DNA of 64,000 nt from an uncultured Bacteroidota bacterium (lineage in GTDB: Bacteria > Bacteroidota > Bacteroidia > JABEUT01). Shown piece by piece: positions 24,481 to 32,135 of the stretch. Each line of letters begins with the position of its first letter. Position 1 is the first letter of the stretch. The stretch covers positions 124,001 to 188,000 of the forward strand of contig CAIPDV010000080.1 of NCBI GenBank assembly GCA_903863935.1, read 5' to 3'. A program made the translations under genes and the position numbers. Below the pieces are notes generated by a model that did not search any database, was not told the DNA's origin, and saw nothing but the letters and a program-made list of their open reading frames with translations.

Positions 24481-24509
24481 CCCCAAATCCGCCGAGGCGG
24501 ACTTTGAAA
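24481..24509. repeat. palindromic dispersed repeat, copy 2
   Basis: CCCCAAA, palindrome TCCGCCGAGGCGGA (24488-24501), CTTTGAAAA. It lies just before the thioesterase start codon, so its hairpin would fall in the mRNA leader. Confidence 0.8.
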
Positions 24510-24519
24510 AAATAAAATT

Positions 24520-25041
24520 ATGAAAACTAAAACGCCTAAAGAAAGTTATACAATATCCACGGAAATAGTTCTTCCCAATGATACCAATGTTCTTGGTAAT
24601 TTAATGGGCGGCCGGCTTTTACACTGGATGGACATTGCTGCAGCTATTTCCGCACATAGGCATTGCCAAAGAGTAGTTGTAACAGCTTCCGTAAATCATG
24701 TTTCGTTTGAGCGCGCCATAAAACTGGGCGATTATGTAACTATTGAAGCTAAAGTATCGCGGGCATTTACTACCTCTATGGAGGTATTTATTGATGTGTT
24801 TCTGGAAGAAAGCAATACGGGTAAAAAAGTAAAATCGAACGATGCCACGTATGTATTTGTAGCGGTTGACCAGCTTGGCAGGCCTATTGAAGTCCCGCAA
24901 ATAGTTCCGGAATCTCCCGAAGAAAAGGAACGTTATGACAAAGCCCTTAGAAGAAAACAATTAAGTTTGTTATTGGCAGGAAAATTAAAACCTCACGAAG
25001 CACCTGAACTGAGAGAATTATTTCTTGAAAAGGAAAAATAG
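24520..25041 (+). CDS. hotdog-fold acyl-CoA thioesterase
   Basis: A 173-residue YciA/BACH-type acyl-CoA hydrolase. The single hotdog domain has the family pattern NVLGNLMGGRLLHWMDIAAAI, TASVNHVSFERAIKLGD and FVAVDQLGRP. It cleaves acyl-CoA to free acid and CoA in the cytosol; chain-length preference is unknown. A palindromic dispersed repeat sits immediately upstream, and another lies immediately downstream before the adenosyltransferase gene. Confidence 0.92.
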   Translation: MKTKTPKESYTISTEIVLPNDTNVLGNLMGGRLLHWMDIAAAISAHRHCQRVVVTASVNHVSFERAIKLGDYVTIEAKVSRAFTTSMEVFIDVFLEESNTGKKVKSNDATYVFVAVDQLGRPIEVPQIVPESPEEKERYDKALRRKQLSLLLAGKLKPHEAPELRELFLEKEK

Positions 25042-25047
25042 GAATAT

Positions 25048-25072
25048 CCCAACTCTGCCTTAGGCGGACTTT
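25048..25072. repeat. palindromic dispersed repeat, copy 3 (diverged)
   Basis: CCCAAC followed by TCTGCC-TTA-GGCGGA (25054-25068) and CTTTAAAA. Same orientation as copies 1 and 2, with one arm changed. It sits just before the next start codon. Confidence 0.7.
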
Positions 25073-25084
25073 AAAAAAATAGAA

Positions 25085-25639
25085 ATGGCTTTAAAAATAT
25101 ATACCAAGACCGGAGACAAAGGCCAGACTGGGCTTTTAGGTGGCACTCGTGTTCCAAAATATCACATTCGTATTGAAGCTTATGGAACGGTAGATGAATT
25201 GAATTCATGGATTGGAATGCTGAGAGATTCAATATCTGACGAACATCAGAAAGCTATCTTAGTTGAAACACAAGACAGGCTTTTTACTATCGGATCATCT
25301 CTGGCATCGGACCCTGAAAAATCGAAAGTTAAAATACCTCATTTAACCGAAGAAGATATTACCCTTTTTGAAAAAGAGATGGATGCAATGGATGAAGTGT
25401 TGCCTCCCATGAAGCATTTTGTTTTGCCCGGAGGTCATGAGATTGTTTCCAAATGTCATATTGCCCGTTGCGTTTGCCGCAGGGCGGAAAGAAGGGTGAA
25501 CCACTTGGCAGAACATGAACAGGTAGACGAATTAGTAATAAAATATCTCAACCGCCTTTCTGATTATTTATTTATGCTTTCCCGCAAACTGGCCTATGAT
25601 TTGAAAGCCCCGGAAACTCCTTGGAAGCCAAGGTTGTAA
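25085..25639 (+). CDS. ATP:cob(I)alamin adenosyltransferase, PduO type
   Basis: A 184-residue enzyme that adenosylates cob(I)alamin to coenzyme B12. The N-terminal ATP-binding signature KIYTKTGDKGQTGLLGG, EAYGTVDELNSWIG and the C-terminal RCVCRRAERRV and LNRLSDYLFMLSR segments are all present. Many Bacteroidota use B12-dependent methylmalonyl-CoA mutase, which could be the consumer. No cobamide biosynthesis genes are nearby. Confidence 0.95.
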   Translation: MALKIYTKTGDKGQTGLLGGTRVPKYHIRIEAYGTVDELNSWIGMLRDSISDEHQKAILVETQDRLFTIGSSLASDPEKSKVKIPHLTEEDITLFEKEMDAMDEVLPPMKHFVLPGGHEIVSKCHIARCVCRRAERRVNHLAEHEQVDELVIKYLNRLSDYLFMLSRKLAYDLKAPETPWKPRL

Positions 25640-25691
25640 ATTTTTTGTATCTTTTTGTTTAATTTGCATTATGAGTTAAGTAATACTTACT

Positions 25692-26576
25692 ATGAAGCAT
25701 TCTTATTCATTATTTTTCGTTTATCTTTTATCACTTATCTCTTATTGCTGTGTAGGTCAGCAATTATATTCAATTCCAAAGCAAACAATAGATCCTTACA
25801 AAATTCTTGGACCTCAGTCATCTGATAAATATAACGTTCCGTGGACTTATACAATTACGCCAAAAACCATGAAACTTGACATGGACTCTTTTGAAATAAG
25901 TAAGCTCGTAACCTATGGTGAGTATAAACAATATTTGAGTGTTCTAAAAAAGGATTCTTCCAATAAATTCTATTTGTCTCAAATGCCGGATACCTTAATG
26001 TGCTTGCCTGAGGTCTATAAGGAATATACAACCGGAAATAAATATGATGACTATCCTGTAATGGGCATCCGTTGGGATGCGGCCATGAATTATTGTAGAT
26101 GGAAAACAATTCAAAGCAATAAGGACAGTATAAAATATATTTACCGATTGCCTTGTGAATCGGAGTGGTTGGATGCATTCAATTATTTGAATTCAGCACA
26201 AATTAAAAATGACTTAAGCCAAAATTATTCCGATTGGTTATTGAATACCTTTGATGAGGGTGCATACGATATGGTTGATGAAAAGAATAATGTTCATGGT
26301 AATAACTTCGATTATATTTATCTGGCCACTAAAATTGATCCCCCTGTTTTGAAACGAAAGCGCGTAATAGGAGATTCCTATCTTTTTAAAATGCCTTCCC
26401 TAGCAGACTATGACGGAATTTGTTATCATTTCAATCAGGGTTATAGACAGGTTGGGTTCAGATGCATTAAAGAAATTGTGGATTCAAAAGATATAATCAA
26501 CAGGTTTGGAAAGTCTCAATCAAGCATGGATATTCAACTTTTAAAAAATTGGGGATTAAACTATTCAAAACAATGA
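25692..26576 (+). CDS. secreted protein with SUMF1/formylglycine-enzyme-like domain
   Basis: A 294-residue protein with a signal peptide ending near residue 23 (SYCCVGQ, possibly a lipoprotein). The body shows the SUMF1 fold markers YPVMGIRWDAAMNYCRWKT, YRLPCESEWLDAF and a closing QVGFRCIKE. The active-site cysteines of true formylglycine-generating enzymes cannot be placed. In Bacteroidota such domains often belong to GldJ/GldK-like gliding/T9SS lipoproteins. It is shorter than those, so a structural role is a guess. It overlaps the next gene by 4 bases (ATGA). Confidence 0.78.
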   Translation: MKHSYSLFFVYLLSLISYCCVGQQLYSIPKQTIDPYKILGPQSSDKYNVPWTYTITPKTMKLDMDSFEISKLVTYGEYKQYLSVLKKDSSNKFYLSQMPDTLMCLPEVYKEYTTGNKYDDYPVMGIRWDAAMNYCRWKTIQSNKDSIKYIYRLPCESEWLDAFNYLNSAQIKNDLSQNYSDWLLNTFDEGAYDMVDEKNNVHGNNFDYIYLATKIDPPVLKRKRVIGDSYLFKMPSLADYDGICYHFNQGYRQVGFRCIKEIVDSKDIINRFGKSQSSMDIQLLKNWGLNYSKQ

Positions 26577-27568
26577 ATGCAAAATTGAAAATTGTTTTTG
26601 TATTATTTCTTCTGCTGGCTGTATTTGTGAATGCCCAGCAGGTATTGCATGAGCATAACGGTCGTTTATTCTCTTGCAAATATCACATCACCTCCGGTAT
26701 GCTGAACGGGCCTTACGTTTCATATTATAAAAACGGTGCCAAAAAATCAGAAGGTACTTTTCAATATAATTCACGAATTGGCGAATGGAGTGTTTGGGAT
26801 TCTACAGGTAAACTAAGGGTTAAACGTATTTATACCAATCCATATGAGTATAAACAAACCTTTCCTGTTGTTACTTCAGAAGGACCAATCCCTATTCTTA
26901 GTGAACCTGTTTATAAAATAGAGCGCGACAGCCTTGGGCTATGGAAATACTATAAACTTGAACAAAGGATGATAGCCTATTCGCAACGGAATTTCAAATG
27001 TTTTTACACAAGTGAAAAACAACTATTCTTTGATTGCAAAACACTTTTTGAGGTGCTTTATTCAAATGCCAGAAAAAAGAAATATGCTATATATATAGGC
27101 AAAAAGGGCAATGAGGATGATACCTACAGTTCAAGATTTGATTTAGCTACTGCGGATTCTTCATTGGTTGATTCTTCTAAGATAAAACTAGTTGGCTTTA
27201 GAATAAAATCAGATTTTGTCTTTGACAATGCTCGTCTTCTTGGTGAGGACCGTACTCTTTTTATAACGCCTCTTGTTGTCGATAAGATAAACCCCAAAGA
27301 TACCTTTGACCTATTTCATGTATACTATCCACACGCAAGAAAGTATTTGTCACAGGTTAAAATAAATTATTCCGGCATCCCTAACTGTGTGCAAAATTTG
27401 GATGATGTTTTCTTCTTCAGTTATTTCAAAATAGATAAATGGAATGTGAGTAATTCTAACGACCGCGAGTTAAATGAGTATGTTAATACTTCCACCACCA
27501 ATGCTAATAGTCGCTTACTTAGGGAAGTAGAGACCGAAAATGATCTGTGGCTGTATTTTAATAAATAG
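26573..27568 (+). CDS. secreted MORN-repeat protein
   Basis: A 331-residue protein with a signal peptide (IVFVLFLLLAVFVNAQ) and one clear MORN/YwqK stretch near the N-terminus (GPYVSYYKNGAKKSEGTFQYN, RIGEWSVWD). The remaining 230 residues are not recognised. The start at 26573 overlaps the SUMF1-like gene (ATGA), so the two are probably translationally coupled and act in the same envelope process. Nothing in the window identifies it. Confidence 0.75.
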   Translation: MNAKLKIVFVLFLLLAVFVNAQQVLHEHNGRLFSCKYHITSGMLNGPYVSYYKNGAKKSEGTFQYNSRIGEWSVWDSTGKLRVKRIYTNPYEYKQTFPVVTSEGPIPILSEPVYKIERDSLGLWKYYKLEQRMIAYSQRNFKCFYTSEKQLFFDCKTLFEVLYSNARKKKYAIYIGKKGNEDDTYSSRFDLATADSSLVDSSKIKLVGFRIKSDFVFDNARLLGEDRTLFITPLVVDKINPKDTFDLFHVYYPHARKYLSQVKINYSGIPNCVQNLDDVFFFSYFKIDKWNVSNSNDRELNEYVNTSTTNANSRLLREVETENDLWLYFNK

Positions 27569-27609
27569 TTTTCTTCCGTTCCAGTGTTTTTCCATTTAAC
27601 AAGGCTGCG

Positions 27610-27617
27610 TATATTTG
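27610..27617 (+). promoter_or_regulatory. -7 box of ppx/gppA, close to the start codon
   Basis: TATATTTG ends 6 bases before the ATG at 27624. Since transcription starts about 5-7 bases after this box, the mRNA is probably leaderless or nearly so. Confidence 0.65.
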
Positions 27618-27623
27618 CAGTAT

Positions 27624-28550
27624 ATGTCACGCATTGCAATTCTCGATTTAGGGACCAATACATTTAACTTGCTTATCGCTGAAAAAGATGAGCAGGGGAA
27701 GCTTGTTTTCATTTATTCGAAAGAGTTGCCTGTGGAACTTGGTAAAGGTGGTATACATAAAAAGGAAATAACTCCGGACGCAACTCAGCGCGCAATTAAT
27801 GCACTTCATACCCACCGAAATAAAATGGGTGAATTTAACGTGGATGAATACTATGCTTTCGCTACCTCAGCTGTCCGAGATGCTGAAAATGGGAAGGATT
27901 TTACCCGTAGGATGCGTATTGAAACCGGAATTGAAATTAGAATCCTATCCGGTGATGAAGAAGCAGGCTGGATTTATGAAGGTGTGAAACATGCATCGTT
28001 GCTGAGTAAAAAACCTTCTCTTATAATGGATATTGGAGGCGGCAGTACAGAATTTATTATTGCAGATGAAAAAGAAATATTCTGGAAGAAAAGCTATCCC
28101 CTTGGCGTATCAAGGCTTTTTGAAATATTCCATCCTGCAGACCCAATTGGACCTAAAAAAACGGAAGTAGAAAAGCATATTTCAGGTATGCTAACCGATT
28201 TATTTGAAGTTGCCAAAACACATAAACCGGTTGAATTAATTGGGTCCTCAGGTTCATTTGAAAGCTTTGCTGAAATGATCATCCATCGAACAACATCAGG
28301 TGAAAAAGCAATAAATGGATATGTATTCCCCTTGTCTGAATTTGAAAAACTCTATGATGATTTAATTATTTCTACCGTTCAGGAACGTTTACAAATGCCT
28401 GGACTGATTCAAATGCGTGCGCCGTTTTTTGCCTATTCCGTTATACTTGCAGAGCTTGCATTAAAAACCTTGTATGTTAAAAAGATGGTACTGTCTCGCT
28501 ACGCTATGAAGGAAGGAATTGCCAATAGCCTGATGGCTAAACGCAATTAA
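27624..28550 (+). CDS. Ppx/GppA phosphatase family protein
   Basis: A 308-residue ASKHA-fold enzyme that hydrolyses polyphosphate or pppGpp. Phosphate-binding and catalytic motifs are ILDLGTNTFNLLIAE at the start, FATSAVRDAENG, SGDEEAGWIYEG and MDIGGGSTEFIIAD. It is the short single-module form (about 300 residues). I prefer ATG 27624 over an upstream in-frame TTG because that TTG lies inside the -7 box. It converges with a LuxR gene 1 base away. Confidence 0.92.
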   Translation: MSRIAILDLGTNTFNLLIAEKDEQGKLVFIYSKELPVELGKGGIHKKEITPDATQRAINALHTHRNKMGEFNVDEYYAFATSAVRDAENGKDFTRRMRIETGIEIRILSGDEEAGWIYEGVKHASLLSKKPSLIMDIGGGSTEFIIADEKEIFWKKSYPLGVSRLFEIFHPADPIGPKKTEVEKHISGMLTDLFEVAKTHKPVELIGSSGSFESFAEMIIHRTTSGEKAINGYVFPLSEFEKLYDDLIISTVQERLQMPGLIQMRAPFFAYSVILAELALKTLYVKKMVLSRYAMKEGIANSLMAKRN

Positions 28551-28551
28551 G

Positions 28552-28938
28552 TTACTCCTGGAACATTTCAATGGCAAACTTAATAAGCCCTGAAGTGTTT
28601 TTCACACCTATTTTTCGAAGAAGGTGCTGTTTGTGAGTTTCTACAGTACGTTTACTTATGCTTAATTGTTCCGCAATTTCATCATTCGATTTTGCTTCGC
28701 CAATAAGTTTTAACACTTCCATTTCACGTGTTGAGAGGTCATCATAAATTTTTGTTTTTGAGCTTCTCAACCTGCTTCGGAATGAATCGGGGTTTGTATT
28801 TTCAAAGTTCAGTAATTTAATCGCTACATCATTCGAAAAGTAATTACTGCCATTCAGTATAGTGTCTATTGCCTTTATAAGCTCTTCAGGGGTTACGTTT
28901 TTCAGGCTGAGGCCAAAACGCTGAAGGGTACCTGGCAT
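28552..28938 (-). CDS. LuxR-type regulator lacking its receiver domain
   Basis: A 128-residue protein. Residues 1-35 (GLSLKNVTPEELIKAIDTILNG) match the last helix region of a NarL-type receiver, and residues 65-125 form a LuxR HTH (LSTREMEVLKLIGEAKSNDEIAEQLSISKRTVETHKQHLLRKIG). The rest of the receiver, including the phosphoacceptor Asp, is missing and no frame upstream supplies it. It is therefore a truncated response regulator, possibly phosphorylation-independent or decaying. It lies next to other shortened signalling genes (29151, 32136). Confidence 0.85.
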   Translation of the reverse strand: MPGTLQRFGLSLKNVTPEELIKAIDTILNGSNYFSNDVAIKLLNFENTNPDSFRSRLRSSKTKIYDDLSTREMEVLKLIGEAKSNDEIAEQLSISKRTVETHKQHLLRKIGVKNTSGLIKFAIEMFQE

Positions 28939-29150
28939 AATATTGTAACAAATATATATAATTCCAACAGAGATTTCTGTATTGACTCATAAATCCCCGG
29001 AAACATATAGAGCAAATAAAATACAGAATATTAAGTTTAAATTACTGAATACATGCATGTTTCCCACATGACAAAAGTCATGTTTTTTAATGACATCTGA
29101 TATAACTACTATAGGATATAAATAGGTTCTTTGTAAAAATTACGATATTA

Positions 29151-29420
29151 ATGCTCGCTCCAAAAAAGAAAAAACTAGTTGAACGATCTATTCTGGGTAT
29201 AACCGACTTTACCAAGAGTTCGACTAATGCTGTCCTTTTTGCAGCTAACCTTTTAAAAAACACAGCCATTAAGCTAAAACTTCTTAATGTCTATGAAACC
29301 CCCACAGAAAAAGCGACTTTATTAATATCTGTTGATGATATTCTGACACAGGATTCAGAGTCCGGCTTAAAGAAACAAACTACGGAAATTACAAGTGGTT
29401 TAAAGAATATTACTCCTTAA
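29151..29420 (+). CDS. truncated universal stress protein-like protein
   Basis: An 89-residue frame whose first 50 residues read like the N-terminus of a UspA domain: ILGITDFTKSSTNAVLFAANLL, then LKLLNVYETP, corresponding to the strand-helix-strand that begins the nucleotide-binding fold. The C-terminal half with the ATP loop (GxxG...S) is missing; normal lengths are about 140 or 280 residues. It ends 11 bases before the oxoamine synthase fusion, so it may be co-transcribed and could act as a small leader protein or be a remnant. Confidence 0.6.
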   Translation: MLAPKKKKLVERSILGITDFTKSSTNAVLFAANLLKNTAIKLKLLNVYETPTEKATLLISVDDILTQDSESGLKKQTTEITSGLKNITP

Positions 29421-29431
29421 TACAATACAAT

Positions 29432-31882
29432 ATGAAAGAATCAATCTCCTTAATCGACACCATCGACGAAATTGCAACTTATGGGGCAAAAAAAGGTGTA
29501 TTCCATTTAAACACAGGAAATTTCAAAATCAACGGAAGTAAAATTTTCCTGAATGGGGAAATAAACAAAGAAGTTGTAAATTTTGGGTCCTGCAGCTATT
29601 TAGGCCTTGAATTTGACAGTCGGTTAAAACAAGCAGCTAAAGATGCTATTGATTGTTATGGAACCCAGTTCTCATGTTCACGCACTTATATTTCTAACCG
29701 CTATTATAAAGAACTCGAAACTTTGCTTGGGCGCTTATTTGAGGCCCATGCAGTAGTTACTCCAACGACTACGTTAGGTCATATTGGAGCCATCCCTCTC
29801 TTTATCGGAAGCAACGATGCGGTTATTCTCGATCACCAGGTTCACCACTCAGTTCAAACCGCAGTGAACCTGGTTAAATCGAAAGGTGTGCATACAGAAT
29901 TGGTTAGGCATAACAGAATGGATCTGCTTGAAGAGCGTATAAAATTGTTACGCCAAACCTATAAAAAGGTATGGTATATGGCTGATGGCATCTATTCTAT
30001 GTTTGGTGATGCCACACCGGTTGAAGACATTTACCGTTTACTTGAAAAATACCCTGAGTTTCATTTTTATGTTGATGACGCCCATGGCATGAGTTGTTTT
30101 GGGAAAAATGGCCGGGGATATGTATTAGGCAAGAAACCAATTCACGAAAGAATGATTGTGGCTGTTTCCTTTGCAAAAGCATTTGCCACCGGGGGAGGAG
30201 CATTGATTTTCCCTACTGAAGAAATGGCACGCCGTTTCAGAACATGCGGTGGCCCAATGATCTTTTCAGGACCAATGCAGCCATCTCAATTAGATGCTGC
30301 AATTGCATCCGCTAAAATCCATCTTTCCGATGACATTAAACTCTTCCAGGAACAATTGCATGCAAGTATCAAATATACCAATGCAATGATCAAAAAATAT
30401 GAACTCCCTGTAATATCAGAATCCGATTCACCGGTATTCTTTATTGGTGTAAGCTTACCCAAAATAGGATACAAGATGATAACCCGGATGATAAATGACG
30501 GGTTCTTCCTGAATTTGGGGATCTTTTCTGCGGTTCCTATGAAAAACACAGGGGTAAGGTTCACCATTACCCGCAATCATAGTTTCCGTGAAATTGAAAA
30601 GATGGTTCAGGCCCTTGCCAAGAACCTAAAAGAAGTACTTGTAGAGGAAAACTTCACCATTGAACAAATTTACAAGGCTTTTAAAATGAACCCTGTACAA
30701 CAGGTAAAACCAGTGCAATTAGCACCGGCAGAAATTACCGAAACTAATTTTGAAGTAATCCATTCCAAAACTATCAATCAAATTGATAAACAACTTTGGG
30801 ATCAGTTATTAGGAGAAAGAGGTTCTTTTAACTGGGAAGGAATGAAATTCCTGGAGAATACCTTCACCGGAAATGAAACCGAAGAAAATAACTGGGCATT
30901 TGATTATATCATTATTAAAGATGCGCTCCAGACTCCGATACTTGCAAAATTCCTTACCACTGCCATGTGGAAAGATGATATGCTTGCGCCGGAAGGAGTT
31001 TCATCTCAAATTGAAGTTAAACGTGCAGCAGGCGACCCTTACCACCTTGTTTCAAAAGTGCTTTGCACAGGTGCTTTGGTAACAGGCGGCAATCACCTTT
31101 ATATTGACCGTACATCGCCCTTATGGAAAGATGCCCTGGATATATTGTTGAAGAAAATAACAGCTCTTCAGGAAGAATACCATACAAGTTCCACCATGCT
31201 TAGGGACCTTGCACAGGGCGACAGCGAAATGGATGGATTTATGATGGAGAACGGCTACTTTAAAGTTAACATGCCTAAAAATCATGTAGTAGAAATTTCT
31301 AAATGGAATACACGGGAAGAGTTTATGCATACTCTATCTAAAAGAGGACAGAAACACATGAAGCAAGATGTATTTCGCCATGAAAACAAATATGAAGTTT
31401 CGGTTTGCAAAAACCCGACAACAGAAGAGATTCAACATTGGTATCAATTATATCTGAATGTGAAAAACAAGAGTCTTGAATTAAACACATTCACTTTGCC
31501 TTATAAAATGTTTGAAAATATGGCCCAAAACCCAAATTGGGAAATTTTAACCCTCACCTTAAAGCCTGAATTTGATACCAGAATTGAAAGAAAACCTGTA
31601 GCTGTAATGCTTAGCTTTCTTACTGAAAAGGCCTACAACTTTATGATGGTTGGAATTGATTACGAATTTCAGGAAAAATATAAACCGTACCGCCAGGCTA
31701 TGTACAACGTACTATTACAAGCAAAGGAATCCGGTAAAGAGCTGGTATATCTCGGATATTCCGCATCCATTGAAAAAAGAAAATTCGGGGCTACGGTAAT
31801 TGATTCTGCAGGATATATGCAAGCCAAGGATAATTATTCTATGGAGGTAATCGAATCAATGAGTGCACTTCAGGAAAAGTAA
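29432..31882 (+). CDS. bifunctional alpha-oxoamine synthase / GNAT-like acyltransferase fusion
   Basis: An 816-residue two-domain protein. Residues 1-410 are a PLP-dependent alpha-oxoamine synthase, the fold of serine palmitoyltransferase, KBL and BioF: stacking His in DHQVHHSVQ (about 134-142), DGIYSMFGD, YVDDAHGMSCFG and the Schiff-base Lys249 in SFAKAFATGGG. Residues about 445-816 resemble a FemAB/GNAT-type N-acyltransferase (RGQKHMKQD, GIDYEFQEKYKPYRQAMYNVLL). One chain could thus condense an acyl-CoA with an amino acid and acylate the product, as in sphingolipid or sulfonolipid synthesis. The substrate is unknown. Confidence 0.85.
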   Translation: MKESISLIDTIDEIATYGAKKGVFHLNTGNFKINGSKIFLNGEINKEVVNFGSCSYLGLEFDSRLKQAAKDAIDCYGTQFSCSRTYISNRYYKELETLLGRLFEAHAVVTPTTTLGHIGAIPLFIGSNDAVILDHQVHHSVQTAVNLVKSKGVHTELVRHNRMDLLEERIKLLRQTYKKVWYMADGIYSMFGDATPVEDIYRLLEKYPEFHFYVDDAHGMSCFGKNGRGYVLGKKPIHERMIVAVSFAKAFATGGGALIFPTEEMARRFRTCGGPMIFSGPMQPSQLDAAIASAKIHLSDDIKLFQEQLHASIKYTNAMIKKYELPVISESDSPVFFIGVSLPKIGYKMITRMINDGFFLNLGIFSAVPMKNTGVRFTITRNHSFREIEKMVQALAKNLKEVLVEENFTIEQIYKAFKMNPVQQVKPVQLAPAEITETNFEVIHSKTINQIDKQLWDQLLGERGSFNWEGMKFLENTFTGNETEENNWAFDYIIIKDALQTPILAKFLTTAMWKDDMLAPEGVSSQIEVKRAAGDPYHLVSKVLCTGALVTGGNHLYIDRTSPLWKDALDILLKKITALQEEYHTSSTMLRDLAQGDSEMDGFMMENGYFKVNMPKNHVVEISKWNTREEFMHTLSKRGQKHMKQDVFRHENKYEVSVCKNPTTEEIQHWYQLYLNVKNKSLELNTFTLPYKMFENMAQNPNWEILTLTLKPEFDTRIERKPVAVMLSFLTEKAYNFMMVGIDYEFQEKYKPYRQAMYNVLLQAKESGKELVYLGYSASIEKRKFGATVIDSAGYMQAKDNYSMEVIESMSALQEK

Positions 31883-31918
31883 TTTCTTCAATCAGCAACA
31901 ACAACACACCAAATAAAC

Positions 31919-32083
31919 ATGAAAAACTCAACAGAAAATTCAAAACAAAATGAACCGGGAAGGTTCTATTCCGCCATTCATTGGCTCTTTAAAAAGAAGT
32001 ATTCCGCTCGTTACAATTCCAATGTATGGGTATTTGATCCTTTTGCGTTTTTAAGTACTCGTGAAAAAGCAAATGTTATTTAA
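31919..32083 (+). CDS. small 54-residue protein downstream of the oxoamine synthase fusion
   Basis: A short frame encoding MKNSTENSKQNEPGRFYSAI, then HWLFKKKYSARYNSNVWVFDP, ending in FLSTREKANVI. It has an AACAACAACACACC leader but no clear Shine-Dalgarno, which is normal for Bacteroidota. The basic-aromatic centre suggests a real small protein, perhaps membrane-surface or RNA-binding. It lies 36 bases after the synthase and 52 before the kinase, so it may be a third component of that locus. I know no family for it. Confidence 0.5.
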   Translation: MKNSTENSKQNEPGRFYSAIHWLFKKKYSARYNSNVWVFDPFAFLSTREKANVI

Positions 32084-32135
32084 TCGTTGACCTCCCTCTG
32101 TTAAAAAGAAAGCAAACAAGCAAAAACAAAAAGTC

